From the NCBI GenBank assembly GCA_934215405.1, contig CAKPZU010000012.1, forward strand, positions 1-30,335: 30,335 bases of DNA, in the 5' to 3' direction. Every line of letters starts with the position of its first letter. The stretch's first letter is position 1. The notes below the pieces were generated by a model. That model had not been told where the DNA came from, did no database searches, and was given only the letters and a program-made list of their open reading frames with translations. Both the position numbers and the translations under genes were made by a program. Source of the stretch: an uncultured Bacilli bacterium. GTDB lineage: Bacteria > Bacillota_I > Bacilli_A > RFN20 > CAG-631. Positions 6,723 through 15,266 of the stretch are shown piece after piece.

Positions 6723-9700
6723 TGGGTATTGATATTAATAAATTATCGGCTATTAGGGTTGGCTTAGCATCACCTGAAAAAATTAAAGAGTGGTCTCATG
6801 GTGAAGTTACAAAGCCTGAAACAATTAACTATCGTTCTCAAAAGCCTGAAATGGATGGCTTATTTTGTGAAAGAATATTTGGACCTTCAAAGGATTATGA
6901 ATGTCATTGTGGAAAATATAAGAAAATTAGATTCCAAGGCATTGTTTGTGAAAAGTGTGGAGTTGAAATAACAACAAAATCTGTACGTCGTGAACGTATG
7001 GGTCATATTGAGCTTGCTTCACCAGTAACTCACATTTGGTATTTAAAGGGTGTCCCTTCAAGAATGGCCTTAATTCTTGATATTTCTCCAAAGGATCTTG
7101 AAGATGTTGTATACTTCGTATCTCATATTTGTACTGATCCAGGTGATTGCAAGCTTTTAGCTAAAGGCGAAGTGTTAGGTGAAAAGCATGCAAGAGAAAA
7201 ATTTAACGCTGTTATTAAAGAATTAATTTACAATAACAACTGGGATGCAGAACTTGACCATGCTAAATTCTTTGATTATAAATATCGTGTTGATTTAGCA
7301 ACTCAACAACTTGAAGTATATAAATCTATTTTTTCAACAAATAAAACATTAGATTATGCATCAATTAAATCACAGCTTGAAACTGAATATGAATTCTATA
7401 AAACATTGATTCGTAATTTTTCAGAGCCAGCTGCAATTATTGTTGATGAATTAGCTGATTTAAAGAATACTACTGATAGATTTGATGTTTGGTATGAAAC
7501 AAATCTTGATGCAATTAGTAATAAAACAATTGAATTTGATGAGGAATTCAAGACTCAATTAGAGGAATCGTTAAATCATTGTTCAACTGTTTATGAAGAA
7601 GTAAAAGAAGGCTTATCTTCAGATGCATTTAATGCTAGAACTGCCTTTGATTATTCATATCGTTTAGCTGCAAATAACAAGGAGTTTGACTTCTATACTA
7701 ATGCTAATTTTATTTCTAAATTTACTTATTCAAAATTTGGAATTGGAGCAGAAGCAGTTAAAACATTACTTGAAGGTGTAGATCTTGAAAAAGAGGTTGA
7801 ATTAATAAAGGCTCAATTAAAGGAAGCTAGCTCTCAAAAATTAAAACGTGAAAAGCTTTTAAAGAGACTAGATGTAATTGAATCATTTAGAAAATCAGGA
7901 AATAGACCTGAATGGATGGTATTATCTGTTTTACCAGTTATTCCACCAGATCTAAGACCTATGCTTCAGCTTGACGGTGGCCGTTATGCTGCAAGTGATA
8001 TGAATGAATTATATAGACGTGTTTTAACTCGTAATATTAGATTAAATAAGTTAAAAGAAATCGGTGCTCCTGCTGTTATTTTAATTAATGAAAAGCGTAT
8101 GCTTCAAGAAGCAGTTGATGCTTTAATCGATAATGGTAGAAGAAGTAAGCCTGTTACTGGTGCTGGAGGAAGAGTATTAAAGTCTTTATCTAGTTCATTA
8201 AAAGGTAAACAAGGTAGATTTAGACAAAACTTACTAGGAAAACGTGTTGACTATTCAGGACGTTCAGTTATTGCTGTAGGACCAGATCTAAGAATGTATC
8301 AATGTGGTATTCCTCGTGAAATGGCTGTTCAATTATTTAAGCCATTTATTGAAGCTCGTATGATGGAAAAGAAGATTTGTTCTAGCCATAAACAAGCTGA
8401 TAAATTAATTGATAAGCAAGCAGAAGAAGTACTAGATGTACTTGATGAAATTATTAAAGATCATCCAGTATTACTAAACCGTGCTCCAACATTACATAGA
8501 CTTGGTATTCAAGCATTTGAAACAAAGCTTGTAGATGGTAGAGCTATTCGTTTACATCCACTTGTATGTCCTCCATTCAATGCCGACTTTGATGGTGACC
8601 AAATGGCTGTTCACGTACCTCTTTCTAAAGAGTCTGTTGCTGAAGCTAGAAAGCTTATGCTTGCTAGTGGAAATATATTAGGACCTAAGGATGGAAAACC
8701 TATTACTGTTCCTTCTCAAGATATGATTTTAGGTAACTATTTCATTACACTTGAATGGACTAAGGATGATTTCTATAAGAAGGCTCAACAATATAGAGAG
8801 CAAGGCGATGAAATTTATGCTGAAAAGTATGAATTATATGGCGATTGTGAAGGTAAGGTATTTGCAAATCCTGATGAAGCTAGACTTGCTTACCAAACTG
8901 GACAAATTCACCTACAAACAAGAATTGCAATTGTTGCATCATCATTAAATAAAACATGCTTCACTGAAGAACAAAACAATTCATTCTTAATTACAACTGT
9001 TGGTAAGGTAATCTTTAACTCAATCTTCCCAGAAGATATGGCTTATATTAATAGTGCTAAGGACCCTTATGATGTTACTCTTGATAAATATTTTGTACCT
9101 CGTGGTACAAATATTAAAGAATTTATCGCAATGCAACCATTAAATGTTCCATTTAAGAAAGGTTCTATTGCTGCAATTATTGACTTCTTCTTTAAAAAGT
9201 ATGGTGCACAAAGAACTTCAGTATTCCTAGATGCCCTAAAGGATCAAGGATTCAGCTTCTCAACATTATCTGGTGTTACAGTATCAATTGATGATATTAA
9301 TTTAGTTCATGGTAAGGATGAATTAATTGCTAAGGGTGATCAAGAAGTTGAAAAGTGTGCTCGTTACTATAAGAAGGGCTTATTAAGTGATGCTGAGCGT
9401 CACAAAATGGTTGTTGATATTTGGACACATGTAAAGGATGATGTTTCAAAGAAATTAAACGACCAATTATCTATAGATAATAGAAATCCATTCTTCATGA
9501 TGTCTGATTCTGGAGCCCGTGGTTCATTATCTAACTTTACTCAGCTTGCTGGTATGCGTGGTTTGATGTCTAAGCCATCAAAGCCATCACAAAAGGATAT
9601 CGGTAAGGATTTGATTAACAAATTATCTCAAACTGGTGGTAAGCTAACATCTGCAGAACTTGCAAAATTATCTCAAATGTCAGCTCCAACAGAAAAAACT

Positions 9701-11110
9701 ATCGAACTTCCAATTAAATCTTCATTCCGTGAAGGATTATCTGTTTCAGAATTCTTTATTGCAACACACGGCGCTCGTAAGGGTATGTCTGATACTGCCT
9801 TAAAGACTGCTGAATCTGGTTACTTAACAAGAAGACTTGTTGATGTTGCTCATGACGTATTCATTAAAGAAGAAGATTGTCATACTGACGAAGGATTCGA
9901 GGTTAGAGAAATTAGAGATACTAAGAATGATTCAATCGTTACAAAATTTAAGGATAGAATTGTTGGTCGTTATGCTTTAAATGATGTTTATACATTAGAT
10001 AAGAATTCACCTGAATTAATTGTTGATAATAATACAATTATAACATCTGAAATTGCTGATAAGATTATTGCAGCTGGAATTACTACATTAAAGATTCGTT
10101 CATTATTTGGTTGTCGTACAATTAATGGTGTATGTAAGAAATGTTATGGTCTTAACTTAGCAACTGGTCGTCCAGTTGAGGTTGGTGAAGCTATTGGTGT
10201 AATGGCAGCTCAATCAATTGGTGAACCAGGTACTCAATTAACAATGCGTACATTCCATACAGGTGGTGCCGCTGGTGAATCAGATATTACTACAGGTCTT
10301 CCTCGTGTTGAAGAATTATTTGAAAAGCGTCCTCCAAAGGTTGCTGCAATCATTTCAGAAATCTCAGGTAAGATTAGCCAAATTAAGGATAATTCTAAAT
10401 ATGGTGAAAAATCTGTTGTTGTTGTAACTAATGATTTAGAATCAAAGGAATATCAAATTCCAATTGGTGCTAAATTAAGAGTAAAGGTTAATGATGAAAT
10501 CTTAAATGGTCAAAAAATTACTGAAGGTCCAATCGATCCTGAAAGACTATTAAAGGTTGCATCACAAGTAGATGTTGAAAGATACATCATTAAAGAAGTT
10601 CAAAAGGTTTACGCTTTAGCTGGTAACCCAATTTGTGATAAGCACGTTGAGGTTATGGTTAAGAAGATGTTGCGTAAGGTATATATTTTAGACCCAGGAG
10701 ATACTGAATTCATTCAAGGCTCAAGGGTTGAAACAACTGACTTTACAGCTGCTAATAAGGAAATTTTATTAGCTCATGGTAGACCAGCAGTTGCTCGTCC
10801 TATGATTTTAGGTATTACAAAGGCATCTTTGGAAACTCCATCATTCCTATCTGCAGCTTCATTCCAAGAAACAACTCGTGTTTTAACAGATGCTGCAATT
10901 AAGGGTAAGACTGATACACTTCAAGGATTAAAGGAAAACGTTATCGTTGGTAAGCTAATCCCATGTGTTCAAACAATCCAAGGTATTTCTTTATTAGATG
11001 ATACTAAAAAAGAAGAAGCACCTAAGGTTGAAGAGGATGTAAAGGAAGAAGAAAAAACTGATGATGATTATCTTTTAGATAATGATGATCCAATATTTTT
11101 CGATGAATAG
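6722..11110 (+). CDS. rpoC: DNA-directed RNA polymerase beta' subunit
   Basis: Catalytic beta' subunit, 1462 residues against about 1200 in B. subtilis. Motifs: zinc ribbon with Cys61, Cys63, Cys76 and Cys79; clamp and lid region; catalytic NADFDGDQMAV (620-630) with Asp622/624/626 for Mg2+; the region leading to the bridge helix (PIKSSFREGLSVSEFF, 997-1012); second zinc site Cys1053, Cys1131, Cys1138, Cys1141; trigger-loop segment GEAIGVMAAQSIGEPGTQL. Extra length comes from about 170 residues within 151-330, about 25 within 679-711, about 37 within 951-993, and an acidic tail (1427-1462). Its start overlaps the rpoB stop, with GGAGGTGA (6707-6714) upstream, so the two are probably translationally coupled. 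Reading frame is intact throughout. Confidence 0.98.
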   Translation: MGIDINKLSAIRVGLASPEKIKEWSHGEVTKPETINYRSQKPEMDGLFCERIFGPSKDYECHCGKYKKIRFQGIVCEKCGVEITTKSVRRERMGHIELASPVTHIWYLKGVPSRMALILDISPKDLEDVVYFVSHICTDPGDCKLLAKGEVLGEKHAREKFNAVIKELIYNNNWDAELDHAKFFDYKYRVDLATQQLEVYKSIFSTNKTLDYASIKSQLETEYEFYKTLIRNFSEPAAIIVDELADLKNTTDRFDVWYETNLDAISNKTIEFDEEFKTQLEESLNHCSTVYEEVKEGLSSDAFNARTAFDYSYRLAANNKEFDFYTNANFISKFTYSKFGIGAEAVKTLLEGVDLEKEVELIKAQLKEASSQKLKREKLLKRLDVIESFRKSGNRPEWMVLSVLPVIPPDLRPMLQLDGGRYAASDMNELYRRVLTRNIRLNKLKEIGAPAVILINEKRMLQEAVDALIDNGRRSKPVTGAGGRVLKSLSSSLKGKQGRFRQNLLGKRVDYSGRSVIAVGPDLRMYQCGIPREMAVQLFKPFIEARMMEKKICSSHKQADKLIDKQAEEVLDVLDEIIKDHPVLLNRAPTLHRLGIQAFETKLVDGRAIRLHPLVCPPFNADFDGDQMAVHVPLSKESVAEARKLMLASGNILGPKDGKPITVPSQDMILGNYFITLEWTKDDFYKKAQQYREQGDEIYAEKYELYGDCEGKVFANPDEARLAYQTGQIHLQTRIAIVASSLNKTCFTEEQNNSFLITTVGKVIFNSIFPEDMAYINSAKDPYDVTLDKYFVPRGTNIKEFIAMQPLNVPFKKGSIAAIIDFFFKKYGAQRTSVFLDALKDQGFSFSTLSGVTVSIDDINLVHGKDELIAKGDQEVEKCARYYKKGLLSDAERHKMVVDIWTHVKDDVSKKLNDQLSIDNRNPFFMMSDSGARGSLSNFTQLAGMRGLMSKPSKPSQKDIGKDLINKLSQTGGKLTSAELAKLSQMSAPTEKTIELPIKSSFREGLSVSEFFIATHGARKGMSDTALKTAESGYLTRRLVDVAHDVFIKEEDCHTDEGFEVREIRDTKNDSIVTKFKDRIVGRYALNDVYTLDKNSPELIVDNNTIITSEIADKIIAAGITTLKIRSLFGCRTINGVCKKCYGLNLATGRPVEVGEAIGVMAAQSIGEPGTQLTMRTFHTGGAAGESDITTGLPRVEELFEKRPPKVAAIISEISGKISQIKDNSKYGEKSVVVVTNDLESKEYQIPIGAKLRVKVNDEILNGQKITEGPIDPERLLKVASQVDVERYIIKEVQKVYALAGNPICDKHVEVMVKKMLRKVYILDPGDTEFIQGSRVETTDFTAANKEILLAHGRPAVARPMILGITKASLETPSFLSAASFQETTRVLTDAAIKGKTDTLQGLKENVIVGKLIPCVQTIQGISLLDDTKKEEAPKVEEDVKEEEKTDDDYLLDNDDPIFFDE

Positions 11111-11113
11111 ATT

Positions 11114-11144
11114 TTAAAAGAGGAGGATTTTGCTCCTCTTTTAA
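11114..11144 (+). terminator. strong terminator after rpoC
   Basis: A perfect 12-bp stem pairs 11114-11125 (TTAAAAGAGGAG) with 11133-11144 (CTCCTCTTTTAA) around a 7-base loop, and contains a T run at 11139-11142. It lies 3 bases after the rpoC stop, closing the rpoBC unit and insulating the next gene. Confidence 0.9.
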
Positions 11145-11225
11145 TATTCTGTGTCAAAGATTTTGAAAACCATCTATTATCTTGTCATTAATTAGCATAA
11201 TGAAATGTTTTTAATTTAATCAATG

Positions 11226-11255
11226 TTGACTTAGGCAATAATTAAAATATATAAT
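11226..11255 (+). promoter_or_regulatory. promoter of the lipoprotein gene
   Basis: TTGACT (11226-11231), an 18-base spacer and a consensus TATAAT (11250-11255) form one of the best promoters in the window. With the terminators on both sides it makes the lipoprotein an independent transcription unit, expected to be well expressed. Confidence 0.8.
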
Positions 11256-11299
11256 ATGTATGGAAAATCGAATTCCAAAAATATGAAAGGAAATAAAAT

Positions 11300-14200
11300 A
11301 TGAACTCAAAAAAAATTTTATCAATGCTTTTGTTAAGTTTGGGTGCATTCACAATGGTACTTTCTGGATGTAAGAATAATGATAATTCTAAATCAGACAA
11401 TCCTACATCAGAAAAGCCAAGTGAAACAACTAGTGAAAAGCCTTCAAGTGATACTTCAAGTGAAGCAACTTCAAGTGAAACAACTTCAAGTGAAGCAACT
11501 TCAAGTGAAACAACTTCTTCTAGTGAAATAAACGTACCAGAAGCAAAAACTTGGGAAGTCGCTTTTAACGTAGATGTTCCTAAAGAACAATTAACTGTAT
11601 GGACTGATTTTGCTATCGATAAATCTATCGCTGAGGAATTAGGAAGTGCAACAAATAAGGTTAATATGACTGGAAAGGATCAAACAGGACGTACTTTACC
11701 TTTAGACACAGAAGAAGGAATGTATTATTTTGCTGTTGATGCTGATGGCTATTTAGTATATGCATCATATGGCTTAAATGCTGGCTTTGGTTCACCATCT
11801 GATGGCTATTACCATAATTTAGATTCAGCTGACCCTTATAACATGCCATTCTGGGCTTTACATGATGATTTTGAAACATGGGGCACATGGTATAATGAAG
11901 GTAAAAAAGATGTTGAATTAAATGGAAAGAAATATTATACATTCAATTTATTTAACTTTATTATTCCTGAAGGTGGCTTTGTAATTAAAGGCGAACTTAA
12001 GGAACAATCTTTAAGAGAATTATTTAAAGAATTAGTAGGTCAAAGCCCTCTAAATGAAACAGGCTATGGCTGTGCTGGTGCTTTTGATGCTCAATATAAT
12101 CAACAATGGGGTGGTAAGACTGTTGCTCCAAAAGAATTAGATAAATATTATTTCTATATTAATGATGATCATGAATTAGCTCTTCGTGAAAGAACTGCTG
12201 ATGAATTAAAGGATGCTGGTGGAGAACAAATTAAAGAGACTCCAGTTCATGGTGAATTAACTAAAGAAGATGAAGTTGAAAAATTTGTAACAATTGCTGA
12301 TGTTCTTGCTTTACAAGAAGGTAAAGAAGTTAAGGATGCAAAGGGTGTTATTACATATGTAAATGATACTGTTGCATACGTTCAAGATGAAAATGGTAAT
12401 ACAGTTAGAGTAACTGCAGATGCACTTAAAGATGCTGTTGTTGGTGATACTGTTGCATTTAGTGGAACTTTAGCAACTGTTAAAGGACAACCACAAGTAA
12501 ATGCTACTGCTGTAAGAACTATTAAAGGTTATGGCGAAGTTAAAGCTATTGCTGAAAAAACTGTTACTGCTGATAATGTAGCTGACTTTGTTGGATTAAA
12601 GAATAATTTAAAGAAGATTAAAGCTGTTAAAGCTGAAGTAAAAGAAACTAATAAAGTTAAAATTGGTGATGTTGAATTTACAGTAGATACTGATTTAACT
12701 GTTGGCGATTTTGTAGACTTTACTGGATATTATGCAGTTGTTGATGGAAAGAATACTATTCATAATGTTGAAGATGTAGCTAAGTATGTTAAAATAACTG
12801 TTAACACTGGTGATGTTACTGAATCTAAAGCAGGAGCAGTTGGTACTGTATTAGAATTCTCACCATCAAAAGCTGATTCATCATATGTATTTGTTAAATG
12901 GCAAGTTAAGAATGCTAATAATGAATGGGAAGACTTCTCAACTGAAATTGATTTAAAGGTTAAAGTTGGTGAAGCCGATGCAGAATATCAAGCAATCTTT
13001 GATTTTGCTCCTTGGGCAAAATTGCCTGAAGGATATGCCGAATATGCAAATCATGATGTTAACTCTACATCAGGAGACTCAGAATTTACAGTTTGGAAAG
13101 GAAGCCAAAAATTCCATTTAAATAGTGCTTGGGATAATTGGTCAAACGAAAGTAAGCAAAATTATCGTTGGAGAGTTTATGTTGTAGTTGATGCAGAAGG
13201 CAAGATTTGTTATGCTGTTGTAAATCCAGGTAACGGATTTGGTGGACCAAGCGCACAATCATATGTTGTAAATTCAGCTTACACAGTAACAAAGAATGAA
13301 GAAACTGGAAAATGGGAAACTAATAACCCTGCATTTGTTTTATTAGATGGATATGATAGCTATGATGTAGATCCAGTTGCTGCTGAAAAATTTGAAGTAG
13401 TAATTCCTGAAGGTGGATTTGCTATCACAGCTCATACAAATGGTGCAAATGATATAGTTAAGATGATTACAAAAGGTGCACAAGCTACTGCTGATGAAAA
13501 TGTATTTAATAAGAGAGCACCAGAATTTGACGATGTAAGATTATACTACGATACTGCAAACAAAAAAGTTAAAGCATATAAGTATGACGAACCTCAACCA
13601 GCAGTATTTGCTGGAGACGATAAAGTTGTTCTTGACAAAGATGGCTACACAATTGGTGTTGATGCAACTGGAAAAGTTATGTATGCTTCATTTGGTTTAG
13701 GCGGCGGTTATGGTGGACCAGCAGATGGATTTTACCATGATGGAACATATAGTCGTGTAAATGGACAAATTTGTGGTATATTTAATGTATGGGAAGACTT
13801 TAAGCCTTGGACTGAAGACCCAGCAGCATGTAATAATTATGATGTAGTTATTCCAGAAGGTGGTATGATTATTTCAGATACTACAAGCAAAATGGCAAAT
13901 TTAATTAAAGAATTAACTGGAAAAGATGTTAATGAATTTGCAGGTAAGGGTAATTTATTATTTGAAGAAAATGTAGTAAAAGGATCATTAAATAATAAGG
14001 TTGTAAAAATTGTTGATGGAAAAATAACTGTTGAAGATAAAAGTGTAACTCCAGTTGACACTAAAGAATATCAACCTATTACATATACTGATTCAAAATA
14101 TAGAATGAATTTCTTTGATCAATTTAAAGAAAAAGTTGCTGAAAAAGAAGCAAAAGAGACTTTAACATCAGAATTAGTTACAGAAATCTTCTATGATAAT

Positions 14201-15070
14201 GAAAATGCACAAATGTGGGCTGATTCAGGATTCTCATCAATTGTTTATACAGACAATACTATTTTCCAAACTAAGACTTCTGCTTGGGGTGGAAATATAA
14301 TGGTTGTAAATAAAGATGGAAAAATTGAATATATTGGATCATTCGCTGGTGGAAAAGAAAAAGGAATCAGTAAGGATAATTACTATTTAAGAGCTAAAAA
14401 TGTTTCTGAATCTCCAGCAGTTGATGCTAATGGAAATATTTGCATCCCAGAGGGTGGATTTGCAATCCAAGTTTGGACAGGTGTAAATGACACAGCAAGT
14501 CATAAATTAGCTTATAGTGGCTATGATGTAATTAGATCATTTGTTTTAGCTTCTATGGGTTCAAATTACATGAAAGTTGATACTATGCCAACTGATCATA
14601 TTGTTGGAAATACAGAAACAGCTGCTACAAAAGCATATGGTGAAAATAAGACTTTAGCTGTTGAACAAGGTAAAGCAAATATTATGTTTTCAAATATTTT
14701 TACTGGATATCTTGATTATTTAACTGTAACAAGAGAAACAGTTGAAGATGTTTACTTCAAGGGTAAATTAGTTGTTAGCTCAACTGATACTGCTCAAAGT
14801 ATTGTTCAAAGAGCTCTAGTAAAGACAGAGTATGCTAGAACTGTACTTAATAATGATGAAGAATTTTCTAAGCTTTATGATCAAAATATTGGTGGAATCA
14901 ACTGGGGATTAGACAATTCTACAGCTGTACACATTAATAATTATCTTAATGGTACTTCTGATCATGCAACTTTAATTTCATCATTAAAGGCTGAAGCTAT
15001 GGGGTTATCATATCTTGGCGATTCATATAAAGTAATTTGGGCAGCACTTAGTTTAACTATTTACGAATAA
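11300..15070 (+). CDS. large repeat-containing surface lipoprotein of unknown function
   Basis: A 1256-residue protein I do not recognise. The N-terminus is a lipoprotein signal: Lys-rich start, hydrophobic core, and lipobox LSGC with Cys24 as the predicted lipid-anchored residue. A Ser/Thr/Glu-rich spacer follows (about 25-76), built partly of SSEAT/SSETT repeats. The rest shows four diverged copies of a module whose first half reads like VDADGYLVYASYGL then GFGSPSDGYYH and whose second half ends in IPEGGF; the IPEGG motifs are at 222, 702, 851 and 1049. Between copies 1 and 2 lie two segments resembling OB-fold extracellular domains (about 330-410 and 412-497) and a beta-rich segment (498-568). 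No protease, glycosidase or sortase motif was seen. AAAGGA precedes the ATG. It is probably matured by the Lgt encoded at 22565. A role in surface binding is a guess. Confidence 0.9.
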   Translation: MNSKKILSMLLLSLGAFTMVLSGCKNNDNSKSDNPTSEKPSETTSEKPSSDTSSEATSSETTSSEATSSETTSSSEINVPEAKTWEVAFNVDVPKEQLTVWTDFAIDKSIAEELGSATNKVNMTGKDQTGRTLPLDTEEGMYYFAVDADGYLVYASYGLNAGFGSPSDGYYHNLDSADPYNMPFWALHDDFETWGTWYNEGKKDVELNGKKYYTFNLFNFIIPEGGFVIKGELKEQSLRELFKELVGQSPLNETGYGCAGAFDAQYNQQWGGKTVAPKELDKYYFYINDDHELALRERTADELKDAGGEQIKETPVHGELTKEDEVEKFVTIADVLALQEGKEVKDAKGVITYVNDTVAYVQDENGNTVRVTADALKDAVVGDTVAFSGTLATVKGQPQVNATAVRTIKGYGEVKAIAEKTVTADNVADFVGLKNNLKKIKAVKAEVKETNKVKIGDVEFTVDTDLTVGDFVDFTGYYAVVDGKNTIHNVEDVAKYVKITVNTGDVTESKAGAVGTVLEFSPSKADSSYVFVKWQVKNANNEWEDFSTEIDLKVKVGEADAEYQAIFDFAPWAKLPEGYAEYANHDVNSTSGDSEFTVWKGSQKFHLNSAWDNWSNESKQNYRWRVYVVVDAEGKICYAVVNPGNGFGGPSAQSYVVNSAYTVTKNEETGKWETNNPAFVLLDGYDSYDVDPVAAEKFEVVIPEGGFAITAHTNGANDIVKMITKGAQATADENVFNKRAPEFDDVRLYYDTANKKVKAYKYDEPQPAVFAGDDKVVLDKDGYTIGVDATGKVMYASFGLGGGYGGPADGFYHDGTYSRVNGQICGIFNVWEDFKPWTEDPAACNNYDVVIPEGGMIISDTTSKMANLIKELTGKDVNEFAGKGNLLFEENVVKGSLNNKVVKIVDGKITVEDKSVTPVDTKEYQPITYTDSKYRMNFFDQFKEKVAEKEAKETLTSELVTEIFYDNENAQMWADSGFSSIVYTDNTIFQTKTSAWGGNIMVVNKDGKIEYIGSFAGGKEKGISKDNYYLRAKNVSESPAVDANGNICIPEGGFAIQVWTGVNDTASHKLAYSGYDVIRSFVLASMGSNYMKVDTMPTDHIVGNTETAATKAYGENKTLAVEQGKANIMFSNIFTGYLDYLTVTRETVEDVYFKGKLVVSSTDTAQSIVQRALVKTEYARTVLNNDEEFSKLYDQNIGGINWGLDNSTAVHINNYLNGTSDHATLISSLKAEAMGLSYLGDSYKVIWAALSLTIYE
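11456..11515. repeat. four tandem 15-base repeats in the lipoprotein linker
   Basis: Four copies of the unit TCAAGTGAA(G/A)CAACT occur at 11456-11470, 11471-11485, 11486-11500 and 11501-11515. The variable base alternates G, A, G, A, so the array is also two exact 30-base units. It encodes SSEAT-SSETT twice (residues 53-72) and is in frame; losing or gaining copies changes only the spacer length. Confidence 0.95.
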
Positions 15071-15092
15071 TATCTTTTTAAATAATTTAATC

Positions 15093-15126
15093 AAAGGATT
15101 CAAGTGAAAGCTTGAGTCCTTTTTTA
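15093..15126 (+). terminator. terminator after the lipoprotein gene
   Basis: AAAGGATTCAAG (15093-15104) pairs with CTTGAGTCCTTT (15111-15122), 12 bp with one G-T pair, around a 6-base loop, followed by a run of T up to about 15125. It ends the single-gene lipoprotein unit 22 bases after its stop. Confidence 0.9.
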
Positions 15127-15147
15127 TAAAAAAAGCAAAAAAAACAA

Positions 15148-15176
15148 TTGACATAAATGCCAAATTAGTTCATAAT
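15148..15176 (+). promoter_or_regulatory. promoter of the str operon
   Basis: A consensus TTGACA (15148-15153), a 17-base spacer and CATAAT (15171-15176) give a strong promoter. The expected start is near 15183, leaving a structured leader of about 84 bases before rpsL. Confidence 0.8.
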
Positions 15177-15194
15177 ATTAGAGCATATGAAAGA

Positions 15195-15239
15195 AGGCCT
15201 ATAAGGTCTAATTTTAAAGAGCCGGGCGGAAACGCCTGG
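15195..15239 (+). promoter_or_regulatory. two-hairpin leader of rpsL
   Basis: Two hairpins occupy the rpsL leader. The first pairs AGGCCT (15195-15200) with AGGTCT (15204-15209). The second, unusually GC-rich for this genome, pairs CCGGGCG (15222-15228) with CGCCTGG (15233-15239) around a GAAA tetraloop (GNRA type). No T run follows, so it is not a terminator. Position between promoter and RBS suggests regulation or mRNA stabilisation; no known leader class was recognised. Confidence 0.5.
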
Positions 15240-15266
15240 TATTGTGTGAATGAAAGGAGAAAAAAT

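Noticed and set aside
11661..11942. Minus-strand open frames inside the lipoprotein gene, and similar ones inside rpoB, fusA, tuf and uvrA
   Set aside because: They lie in other frames of clear genes, have no RBS or family features, and have compositions typical of shadow frames.
15246..15266. GTG at 15246 as the rpsL start
   Set aside because: It would add seven residues not found in S12 and would read through its own RBS; ATG 15267 has proper spacing.
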